The notes beneath the pieces were generated by a model. It saw only the letters and a list, made by a program, of their open reading frames with translations. It did no database searches and was not told the origin of the DNA. Below are positions 23,935-33,285 of a stretch of 64,000 bases of DNA, one piece after another. The translations under genes and the position numbers were made by a program. Origin of the DNA: Pararge aegeria (Eukaryota; Arthropoda; Insecta; Lepidoptera; Nymphalidae); NCBI RefSeq assembly GCF_905163445.1, contig NC_053191.1, forward strand, positions 4,960,001 to 5,024,000. Direction: 5' to 3'. Numbering within the stretch: the stretch's first letter is position 1; each line of letters opens with the position of its first letter.

Positions 23935-24175
23935 AGTAGTAGAGCTTTTTGTAACAGAGCTCATTCGGGGAAGTAGGTACTACCGCCATGCTTATTTCTG
24001 CCGCCAAGCAGCACTGCTGGGTTCCGGTCTGAAGGGCGTCGTTGCCGTTCTTTTAACAAGTGATTAAACACCTACTCCTTAGGTTAATGGGCATAGTGGC
24101 ACTTTGTAACACGTGTTACTTACACACAAAGTGCTGCTCTGTTTATAAACGTCAGGTGGCCCATCTGCTTGAGCC
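23935..24175 (+). repeat. Interspersed repeat H
   Basis: 'tagtagagctttttgtaaca', 'atgcttatttctgccgccaa' and 'ggtggcccatctgcttgagc' mark a repeat with pieces at 20845-20880, 22430-22560 and 26655-26690 (+) and 6391-6432 (-). Non-coding. Confidence 0.5.
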
Positions 24176-24530
24176 TACAAGTATTCCTATAAAAAAAAAA
24201 GTGTGTGCGTGTAACCTTTTCGCGCGATTGAAGTAAAACTTTCATTATTATTTATTGATGAAAGGGTAAAATGTTCCTGGGTCGTCGCCATGTCATTTAA
24301 TATTCACTATTTCATTTTATATTCTATTAAGAATTCATTAATATCACTTTATATTGACATACAGTGCTGATCTACAACACATGTCTATATAACCTTGTCA
24401 TTGAATATTATAGAATGTCGCAATAGTCAGAAAATTTATTAATAATTTATTTATTACAAAAGTAATACATAAACAAGTATATTTAGAGATTTTCAAAAAA
24501 CTTTGCAATGTTAAATATATTTTTTTAATC

Positions 24531-24775
24531 TGTTGAATTTTTATTCACTTTGCTATAAACAACTGATCCGTTTGAAAAGATTGGAAATAAATAATCCTAA
24601 TTGATTATGATATTTTCCACTAGCTGGCGTGTAAGTCAAGAAGCGTGGAGTATATGACATATATTTACGACCAATCCAAATTATTATTTTTAAATAGCTG
24701 AAACTACACAGACGTCTGACGCAAAAAAAAATTGAGTTACTCCTAAGTCGCGCCTAAAGAAGTTCACTGCAAAAA
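24531..24775 (+). repeat. Unnamed repeat, partner of the inverted copy at 29490-29762
   Basis: Landmarks 'ttgaatttttattcactttg', 'aataatcctaattgattatg', 'gtcaagaagcgtggagtata', 'tgacatatatttacgaccaa' and 'gtcgcgcctaaag' recur in the same order on the opposite strand 5 kb downstream. Both ends are AT-rich, so the borders are approximate. Confidence 0.55.
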
Positions 24776-24849
24776 ATTACAAACAAATGATGGAACAAAA
24801 AAGCATAGAACGTTAAGAGGTAATGCATAGTACATAACTCTATTAAAAA

Positions 24850-25135
24850 ATGATAGCCCAGTAGGCAGTACTTCGACTATACTTTCGGGAGACCGAGTTC
24901 GAATCCCAGCACGCGCCAATAACTTTTCTATATTATGTGCGTTTTAAGAAATTAAAATATCACTCGCTTTAACGGTGAAGGAAAACATCGTGAGTTACCT
25001 GCATACCTACCTGAGAGTTCTCCATAATGTTCTCAAAGGTGTGTGCAGTCCACCAATCCGCACTGAGCTAGCGTGGTGGTCACCTTCTCATTGTGCGAGG
25101 AGACCTGTGCCCCTGTAGTCGATATGATGATGACA
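24850..25135 (+). mobile_element. tRNA-derived SINE (family B), full-length
   Basis: The tRNA-like head 'tgatagcccagtaggcag' / 'gagttcgaatcccagc' (A and B boxes) is followed by the body with 'aacggtgaaggaaaacatcg', 'gagagttctccataatgttc' and 'gagctagcgtggtgg'. The 3' end is 'ggagacctgtgcccctgtag' and an ATGATGA run. Other copies: 28555-28870 (-), 21945-22085 (-), 16310-16378 (-), 11695-11985 (+), 60215-60300 (-) and 62865-63040 (-). Confidence 0.7.
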
Positions 25136-25200
25136 TAACTCTAAAAGTGGGTAAAAGTGGATAAAAATAAGAAAAGAGAAACTGCCATGTATTATCATCA

Positions 25201-25375
25201 TTAAAGCAAACTTGAGTTATAATATAACTGCGAGAATACATTGTGGTATTTCTCCGTAACAATTAGGATGGGAGCCACAGGAAGTTTAGAAGTTTTCCTT
25301 ACTTTTGTAATGAAAGTGCCGTTAAACGGATCGGTCCGCCTGCTTATTGCGCAGAGCTTCGGAGTTACGAAATTG
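25201..25375 (+). repeat. Interspersed repeat G
   Basis: Matches 23001-23140 in order: 'aaagcaaacttgagttataa', 'aatacattgtggtatttctc', 'ggatgggagccacaggaag', then 'cgttaaacggatcggtccgc'. No protein signature. Confidence 0.45.
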
Positions 25376-25489
25376 GAATCCTTTGTTGTTTTAAATTTCA
25401 TGTTTTTTACTCGGCGGGTTTTTAAAATGATACATTTATGTTACATTTGTATTTATCTTAGGTCGGCGATAGTCGGGAAAAATTAACAT

Positions 25490-26390
25490 ATTAAAAATCA
25501 AAATTACTCATTTCAAGTAGGTATGAACCTATTTTATTAGCACCTTTGAAACGTCAGGACCGTCTGTTGTGACTATACCACCGGCTCGTTAAGCAGATTC
25601 TGCTGAATAGAAGCCGGCAAAAATGAGACAATAGCGTCCAATTACCAATACCAGTATGGGGTATTATCTCGCTTAACAAACATAGGTAGTTACAACCGAT
25701 ATAATGTATAAAGAATGTTCAACGGCCAAGTCACAGAACATAAACTATAATTTAAAAAAATCGCAGTAAGGAACCTTAGACTTGGCACGAATTTGTCTAG
25801 ATTTAATTACTTTTTAAAGATAACCAAGCAGCTCCATCGAGACTTGGCTAGTTTTTTACTAGGATTAGGTAGGATTTCACTTCTTTTTGTAGAAACGTGG
25901 GCATATTGATTTATTTTTGACATCAAATGAAGCGGCCTACAAATTTTGAATATTTTTTGTAAAGGCGGTATTTCGATCTGTAATAGTTTGGTTGGCCTCT
26001 TGTGATCAGGGTCCTTCCTGATCAGGATCACCAGGTACTCCAGATCTTCGATTTATCCTAGTTTTTATAGTATTCCCCTTATGTGGCCATTAAACCCTAA
26101 CTCTGTACCAAATTTTAGCTGTTCTATTTTGATGATCATGAGTCAGTGAGTGTCATAAATGCGAAACTTTGCTTTCGCTTAACTTTGGAACTTAATGACC
26201 TACAGACTTAAAATTTTGGATTTTACTAAAATTTCTGAGTTTTGCAGATTTCTTAACAATCTGACTGCAGTCGCCAATTTATTTTGAGGAAGAAACAAAA
26301 TGTTTCTTAAGGAATAACTGCGGTAGAGGAGTCGGCAGATCGAGCACTTTGAGAAGGCAGTAGGTACTCAGTGTATGTTTTGTGTCATGT
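25490..26390. other. Anonymous stretch in the presumed intron
   Basis: No gene or named repeat was recognised. The open frame on the - strand around 25807-26031 lacks any family signature. Confidence 0.45.
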
Positions 26391-26394
26391 CTTT

Positions 26395-26434
26395 GGTCAT
26401 GACTGCTACGATGCAGCTTGAAGCAGTCATGACC
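26395..26434. repeat. Perfect 13-bp stem-loop
   Basis: GGTCATGACTGCT at 26395-26407 pairs exactly with AGCAGTCATGACC at 26422-26434 around a 14-base loop. The stem is too short and the surroundings too unpaired to call a microRNA precursor. Confidence 0.5.
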
Positions 26435-26899
26435 GAACGCAAGTGTATTGCCGTCCTTACTTCTAAACAAACAATAATTTTAGAATATTCATGAGTGACG
26501 CAAGTTTGTAGGTAACATAACATTTTTCATTACTTATCTAAACGCTCTCATTTTAAACGTGAACCTTTTGTGGTACCTTAATTTTTCGGTGTCACAGCAA
26601 CTTTTGAGGGGTTGTACCTAGCCTCAATAGTAGATAGTATACTGTATTAGATTGTAGTAGCAGAACTTTTCGTGACAGAGCACATGGTTTTTTTTTTCTA
26701 TATGTTATTGAAACTTGTAAAATACTTAATAATTATCATTATTTAATTTGTTTTCACCAACGTTAGTTAAACCTTGAACCGTGCAAACGTACGTAGCGCA
26801 AACTTAAAATTCACCAGAAAATAAATCTGCGGAACACACAAATGCCATTACTATTGCCTCAGTAAACACTCCATTCGCGGTTCTAATTAAATTTGCATG

Positions 26900-27185
26900 T
26901 AAGTATAATTAAGCCCGCCCGTTAGTTCTATCCTTTGCCAACACTGGCCAAAGGGACGTAATATATCTCCCTCTAACTATGAGAGACGGTTGTAACGGGC
27001 ACAACGTATATTGCGTAGTCGACAGTCACTGGCTCCTATCCCAATTCCGAGCGCCGGAGAGTCTGCCAAGCTTTGTGGGGGCCCCCTCCTTCTCGGGGAG
27101 ACCCTGGGAAGCAGGTCACCGCACTTTTTCTTTGCCTGAGACGGGGCGGCGACGGAATGGCGATTTTCAGCTGCGTTGAGTTCAT
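26900..27185 (+). other. GC-richer island in the presumed intron
   Basis: Between 'aagcccgcccgtta' and 'gctgcgttgag' the composition is clearly less AT-rich than the flanks, and a 66-codon open frame runs through it (26979-27179). No domain is visible. It could be an alternative first exon or a conserved regulatory block; I cannot tell which. Confidence 0.25.
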
Positions 27186-27610
27186 TGCACGCTCGCTATC
27201 GATTTTGTTATTATTTTTGGATTATGGAACATCGTGCGGTTGATGTAACATGTAAAGGGTTGTACCTCATGTTCTTTTTTAGTTCATTATAGTCTTTATG
27301 TAGGGTAGGGTACTTTGTTATGTGGAGCATTGGGCTTCATGGACCGACTAAGTGCTTCGTCAACGCTCCTATATGTTTTAACTAAGCGGGCTTTCAACGT
27401 CATTAATTTTCTTTTGTGTCAAAGAAGTGAAACAGCAGTGATGCAATGCGAACTGTGTTTAAAAAAAAGTACTAAAATGTTAATTCAAAGGAAAAAATAC
27501 TCTAGATTGGTACTTGCAAACGTTTCATTCATTTATTATTATTTAATTATTTATTAGTAATCAAACAGCGTTACAAACGATTTTGGTTAAGGGTTTATCT
27601 TATTACTAAA

Positions 27611-28215
27611 ATGTCGCCAAACCTAGATTACAAACCTAGATTAAAAATAATGACAGTGTATAGTCAGTACATATTTGAAAATTTAATACACGTTCATAAA
27701 AACATTTCTAAATTTAAGAAAAAATGGGACTGCAATAATTTAAACATTAGAAGTAAGAATAAACTTACAGTGCAATATACTAGGTTACATAAAATTCATA
27801 ATTCGTTTAAAGGAAATTGCATACAATTCTACAATAAACTATTCATTGACATCTTGGCGATGTCTCTTAAAAAGTTCAAAGTTTGTATTAAATGTAAGCT
27901 AATAGAAAAGTCCTATTAAAGGACTACGTAATCGATAAAAAAGCTTGGGTTTGAATTATTGCTCTAATCAGGTTGCTCTTCTAATAATTTTAAATGACAA
28001 TGTGAGATGGTCATAACAAAAAAAAACACCCGGCTAAGTTTGTTGTGGGCTTCTTCTTAGACCAGGACGCGTTTGGAACCCTCGTAGCTTTAGTTTTAAG
28101 TTTACGAATGTGGTTATCGCCATCATCTCACTACCGTGTTATTCTCATGTACGCATCAAAAGTGCCACCTATGGTCCTTGAATAAAGATATTTTTGTCTT
28201 TAACTTTGACTTTGG
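27611..28215 (+). mobile_element. LINE 3' end with C-terminal reverse-transcriptase ORF fragment
   Basis: The frame at 27611-27919 encodes about 102 residues, including YSQYIFENLIHVHKNISKFK, then NKLTVQYTRLHKIHNSFKGN and IQFYNKLFIDI. This is the region C-terminal to the reverse-transcriptase domain in CR1/jockey-like LINEs of Lepidoptera, where 'R-KNKL-vp-tRLhKv-nSF-G--I-fYNKLp-di' recurs. A 3' UTR follows, ending in the ATTTTTGTCTTTAACTTTG tail at about 28200, as in the copies at 101 and 14418. The rest of the polyprotein is missing. Confidence 0.7.
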
Positions 28216-28554
28216 AACTGTGATAATTAAGTAATAGGTGCAAGTACGTTGTAAGTAAGTTGAAATCTGTGTTTGTTACTATATTAAAACGTAGTAACAA
28301 ACATAGATTTCCAGGGCCCGATTCAAAGTTTTTTTTATTTCGAGCACCCGAACCCTTTTTCTTAACATTATACCCATTGGTAGTTTGCCTTGTAGAGATC
28401 GCTTATAAGTAATAAGGTTACCTAATACCTATTGTACCTTTCCTTTTCTTTTCAATTGTATTTGTAGGTACTTGACGCCGTGAAGTATATTTTAATTTTA
28501 TTTAATTTCGTTTCATTTCATTTCAAGAGGCACCTGACCTTACAGACTTGTTAA

Positions 28555-28872
28555 AATGGAAATTCATACATCATATCATCCCGTTGCCGGCCCACTGGCC
28601 CCCGGCATGGGTTTCCTCCCACAATGAGAAGGGGCTAAGGCCTTAGTCCACCACGCTGGCCTAGTGTTAATTGGTGAAACTTCACACACCTTCGAGAACA
28701 TTATGGAGAACTCTCATGTATGCAGGTTTCCTCACGATGTTTTCCTTCATTGTTAAAACAAGTGATATTTTAATTCCTTAAAATGAACATAACTTATAAA
28801 AATTAGAGGCTGGGATTCGAACTCGCCCCCCGGAAGTGAAGTCGAAGTCCTACCCACTGGCTATCACCGAAA
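28555..28872 (-). mobile_element. tRNA-derived SINE (family B), full-length
   Basis: The reverse complement of the 24850-25135 type. From high to low coordinates it shows the head near 28860 ('actggctatcacc' on +), B box 'gggattcgaactcgcc' on +, and the 3' end near 28560. Confidence 0.7.
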
Positions 28873-29155
28873 TTCATTACAACCCATAATTTAAATTGGA
28901 TATGTGAACTACATAAATAAAATCAATGTTATTAATTAACCTGGACTGACGATGCAGTATTTAACAATCAGTCAACCTAGTTCACAATGTTCGACTGGCG
29001 GGAAACGCAAGTAATGGCCGTTAACACGCCGTTAAGTTTTCCTTGGCTTGCTTCGAGGGGTTATACAATGAAGTGTGAACATCATCATGCTCAGCCTATT
29101 AATCCCCGACTGCTGGAAAATACAATAAACATTAAGCTTAATATTAGCTTGTAAC

Positions 29156-29312
29156 CAGTAGCGTGCAAAGACGAGTTATAAATACTTAAGGGTAGGCTTT
29201 TTTTACCTCTTATAATGCCTATCCTTAAGTTTTTTATAACTCGTACTGGAGATTTTCTTCATTTTATATCATCTGCATACACTGCGTATACCCTCTATGC
29301 ACGCCACTGCTG
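29156..29312. repeat. MITE, family E, shortened copy
   Basis: The right end 'accctctatgcacgccactg' and the core 'cgagttataaatacttaagg' are kept; the left subterminal part between 'agtagcgtgcaaag' and the core is deleted. Confidence 0.6.
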
Positions 29313-29489
29313 GTGGCTCCCTGGTGCGAAGGATTCGGGGGAGCACCGACAGCATCCTGCTGATGATTGCTGGTAGGTCGGACAGGTATGTGAGTCACTG
29401 CTGTGCTCTTTCCATTGCATTGGAGCGGCAGTGTCGCATATGCAAATATTATGCATTAATTTATGTTTATTATTTTTGAAGTAAAACTT

Positions 29490-29762
29490 CATTAGGCGCG
29501 ACTAAAGTAACTTAGACTAGTAACTTAGGTCTTTTTTCTGACGGAAGTAACTCTTACATGAGACGTCTGTGTAGTTTCCGCTATTTAAAAATAATAATTT
29601 GGATTGGTCGTAAGTATATGTCATATACTCCACGCTTCTTGACTTACAAGCCAGCTATTGGCAAATATCATAATCAATTAGGATTATTTATTTTCAATAT
29701 TATCAAACGAATCAACTGTGATGCTATTCAGTGATAATATAAAGTGAATAAAAATTCAACAG
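29490..29762 (-). repeat. Unnamed repeat, inverted relative to 24531-24775
   Basis: The same landmarks in reverse: 'ggcgcgactaaag', 'tttggattggtcgtaagtat', 'atactccacgcttcttgact', 'aatcaattaggattatttat' and 'gtgaataaaaattcaacag'. Confidence 0.55.
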
Positions 29763-31190
29763 TTTAAAAATAAAAAATTATACTCTATTTAAAATGAATT
29801 TTGCATAGAATATAATTGAAAGAAACTCCCGCAAATGCCTGTTTCTATACAATATTTCGAGGGCTTATTTTATGGGCCACTTATTTCATCAATTCCCCAT
29901 ATCAGTCTCTATCGATGACGTCAAACTGTGAAGGGCGAACACGGACCTGTTCCAGTCAATTTTAACAGAAAATCGATAAATTATTCATACACCAGTAAAG
30001 CGGCACCGTTTATCACGGTTGAGTGGAAACAAGTCATGAGCTTTTCACGGTTGTATGTGGCCACTAAATGGGTCAGAGCTTAAACCATGTAAATGTTGTT
30101 TGAAAATTTATTCGTTGGTTGGATGAACAATTTAATATGAATTAAATATTTAACAGGTATTATATTGCCTAGATGGTTAGATTAGATTAATTTTTTTTAC
30201 TTATGCGTATTAAATCATAAATGGAATGAAATTAACATACAATTTCCCACTCCCGTTCTCTTGCTGTAAGTCCTGTCTACAAAGTTTGCCTGAAAGAGAT
30301 TGCGTGCAGCAATAAGGCCGCCTTTGCATGTTTACATTATTTACTGTGTACTCCTTACTGCTTCTTTTCCTGTATGTTATACGTACACCTAAAAGAATGA
30401 AATTATTAACAAAAACACTGAATATAACACACAATTACAATAGGCGGCCTTAATGCTAAAAAGCGATTTTTGCCAGGCAACCCAACAAAGGAAAGGGGGA
30501 AAAAAATACTTGTACGAAATTATATGATTTACACAAATAACAAATAAAACCAAAATAAAAATACCAATCATTATATCATACAAATCATATTATTCCTTAC
30601 TAAAATTTTATCGAATGTTCAACGGTATCCATAGACAATAATATAATTTTCTTGCAGGTAGTAATGGAATGTATTTTAATGGCAGTGGGTGGTAGTAAGC
30701 TGCCTCGTACGACACCTGCGGGAAGTGGGGTGGCAATTATTTTCCTATCTGCCTTATTCTGCCTTTAGACTTTGGAATAATATGCCTTAAAAATAAAATT
30801 AATTATACCTAATTTAGAATTTCAAATCAGACTAGATAATTCGACGAAAATGCAGTCTAAAATTTTACCGGGCTAAACTGTTACGGGTATGACAATTATA
30901 TTAGACCAATACCTCAAACCGTGATTTAGTATTTTATAATTTTACGATTGATAGAGTATTTCGAAAACAAAGGCTGATCGTAAAGAATTAGCAAAAACTA
31001 AAAAACAACAAGTTTGTCATTAAGTTTGAAGAAGACATTTTGCGCCGATCTTACATAACGTGTGATACGGATAAGAAGAAGAAGGACAAGATTATTAAGA
31101 TTATTGTGACCATTTGTGTATTTTGTAGTTTTTCGTATTTTGTTTGCATATGGTAGGTAATGAGTAATACCTAACTGTTGCCGCGCTCCT
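29763..31190. other. Anonymous AT-rich stretch
   Basis: Apart from a repeat-F fragment at 30685-30755 ('tgcctcgtacgacacctgcg'), no gene or element was recognised. Confidence 0.45.
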
Positions 31191-31225
31191 CCGACCTGTT
31201 TTGTTTTCCTGGGGAACTAGCCTAT

Positions 31226-31270
31226 GCATAGAGTTAGTTTAAAGGACGGACCTTTCAACTAACTCTATGC
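31226..31270. repeat. 20-bp hairpin with 5-base loop
   Basis: The left arm at 31226-31245 (GCATAGAGTTAGTTTAAAGG) and the right arm at 31251-31270 are reverse complements except for one base, around the loop ACGGA. It lies 250 bp upstream of the P-type element. The short loop is unlike most animal microRNA precursors; a mini-MITE or decayed palindrome is more likely. Confidence 0.6.
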
Positions 31271-31521
31271 CAAAAATCAAGTTGATTGGTGGCTTAAGTA
31301 GGGCACGTAGTTAGGGCAGGTAGAAGTGTTACAAACGTGGCAACCATGGGGTTAATTAACGCCACCTAAAATTCAAGAGGTGGCTAGAGCCGCAATAGAA
31401 AACTTGTTACCGCCAAAATCGAAAGAATAATATTTAAAAAGCTGTAAAAAAAATATTACTGTTAAAAGAATGAAAAAAATATCTAAATCCTCATTCGAGA
31501 AAGTTTTTTTTTGCTTATTTC

Positions 31522-32926
31522 CAGCGAACGAAAAAAGCATAGAAGCATTTCTCGTACTCAAAAATAGCGTAACGGAAACTATCCCGTGGTGGGAGGGGCT
31601 TATAAACTGTACCGCAAACGAATCTAGTTAACTCGCGACATTCGTGCGTAGTGGCGGCTAAACGAATTGCGTAAAACTAGATTTTAATAATTCAAAATGC
31701 CTTCATGTGTTGTGAAATGGTGTCGAAATCATACGGATCATCACCACAAGGATAGTGGAATAACTTTTCACGTGTAAGTACACCGATAACTATACTAAAA
31801 TCTAAATAATTACAATTATGTATTATCCTTATGGATGGTGTTATGCCATATGTAGTTATACGTTACCGCAAGTATGTTTTATTAAATATTAGTTAAACGT
31901 TAACGCAATAACGTTTTATTATATATTGTGAGTTATCTACTCATTATACATGAGTGTAGATATCTTAATAAGTCTCATGCTATCGAGAGACTCAACCATC
32001 ACACGTATAACTATAATAATGTTATAATTACTATAATAAAATAAAAAACATGTTTTCGACCAAATATTTGAAACAATATTATAATACCATCAATCACTAA
32101 TAATAACCACCTAGACAATTGCATTGTTTTAATATATTTTATAGGGACGCGAAATAGATATTGATATCGATATCGAAATGTTATAGATATATTTTACAAT
32201 GATTAATTACAAATGTTTATCTGTACCGTTGCATATAGGTGAAATAGGTCAAACTTCTTTGGATTATATTTATAAAATGCTCAACATGAATTCGAATCAA
32301 AATATAAAATAATTTTAGCTTGTACACGTATGTTGAAGTCGGGCGGGCCTAAATAGTAACAATGAAACCGATGCGGTACACTGGCCGGAATTCGTGAACA
32401 AACGTGTACCAACTAAAATTATTTTATAATTTTAAAGTGTTTGTAGTCAGTTTTGTAAATGTAACGCGGCAACGTTTGATGAAAAGTGTATAATCTCCAG
32501 GGTACAAGCTATAAAGGCCTTTCTTCATCAAGATCGGTGCAGTGGTTGAGCCGAACATAGGTAACAAACAGACAGACACACTTTCACATTCATAATAATA
32601 GAAGTTGTTATTAGAGTGCATTTAGTTTGGAGTAAATCGGCGTTTATTATGACGCTATTTTAATCTAATTTATTTTGCTTTCCTTATTGCATAAAATGAT
32701 TCAACGATTCCAGAGACTGCTGATTGGTCCGGCGAAGCCGCGGCACTACGTATTTACTGGCCAATCACGCTTGGTCCCGTGTCGTACGACAAATAGAAGA
32801 ACCTATTAAGAGCTCTTTGCGACTCAAGTTCCTTCTTTTAAAGGGCGTGCGTTTATTGACTAATTGGTACTAGTTTCGAAAGACAATTTCTTAGAAACGC
32901 GTCTTCTATGCTTTTTTCGTTCGCTG
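31522..32926 (+). mobile_element. Non-autonomous P-superfamily (THAP) DNA transposon
   Basis: The ends are 24-bp perfect inverted repeats: 31522-31545 (starting CAGCGAACGAAAAAAGC) and 32903-32926. An exact 8-bp direct duplication CTTATTTC flanks them at 31514-31521 and 32927-32934. An 8-bp target duplication with inverted ends is the P-element pattern. Inside, a THAP-type first exon is kept (31697-31773, separate entry). The remaining 1.1 kb is AT-rich and I see no transposase catalytic exons, so this 1,405-bp copy is probably an internally deleted derivative. The exact TSD and matching ends indicate a fairly recent insertion. Confidence 0.85.
31697..31773 (+). CDS. THAP zinc-finger first exon of the P-type element (remnant)
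   Basis: ATG at 31697 opens MPSCVVKWCRNHTDHH, then KDSGITFHV, and runs into the strong donor GT|GTAAGTAC after 31773. 'MPSCxVxxCxN ... xFhxFP' is the start of the THAP C2CH zinc finger, where the two Cys (positions 4 and 9 here) ligate zinc. In P-type transposases this domain binds the transposon ends. The next exon, which should carry the rest of the finger, was not found, so this is a remnant rather than a complete gene. Confidence 0.7.
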
Positions 32927-33087
32927 CTTATTTCACTTTAAATTTCAAAAAGTGTACATTCAAGAACTATTTTTCAAATAAAAAGTTTTGCCTAGATGCG
33001 ATCGTCCATCAATGCCTCTTTTTCTGGCCGCTGCAGTAATGCACTATTTCAAACCTCTGACTTTGTTGGTTTCTTATTGTGCAGAGT

Positions 33088-33285
33088 ATGAGTGCGTATG
33101 GCATGTCGAGCGGCGGCGAGATGGATGCGCTGTCGCGGAGGCTGCGCGAAGCCGAGCGTGCGCGAGCGGACGCTGAGCGCTCGCACGCCGACGCGCTAGC
33201 GCAGCTCCGCTCAGCGCAGCGCTCGCCACATGACTCGCATAACGTCGAACAGCTACAGTCCAGAGTGCGGGAACTTGAAAAGAAG
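33088..33285 (+). CDS. Rbp: Rbp exon 1: start and coiled-coil segment
   Basis: Follows the acceptor 'attgtgcag' (AG at 33083-33084) and codes for residues 1-66, phase 0 at the end. It starts MSAYGMSSGG and continues with Ala/Arg/Glu heptads (LREAERARADAERSHADAL). The ATG lies 3 bp inside the exon; the frame is open upstream to the acceptor, so an upstream coding exon is not excluded. It is far more GC-rich than its surroundings. Confidence 0.85.

Larger units (their letters stand above)
10555..33084 (+). other. Presumed first intron of Rbp (22.5 kb)
   Basis: Between the GT at 10555-10556 and the AG at 33083-33084 no convincing coding exon of any gene was found. The sequence is AT-rich with a dense load of SINEs, LINE tails, Helitrons and MITEs, listed separately. 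Long first introns are common in synaptic scaffold genes. If the 10.5-kb donor does not belong to Rbp, this is intergenic DNA instead. Confidence 0.45.
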
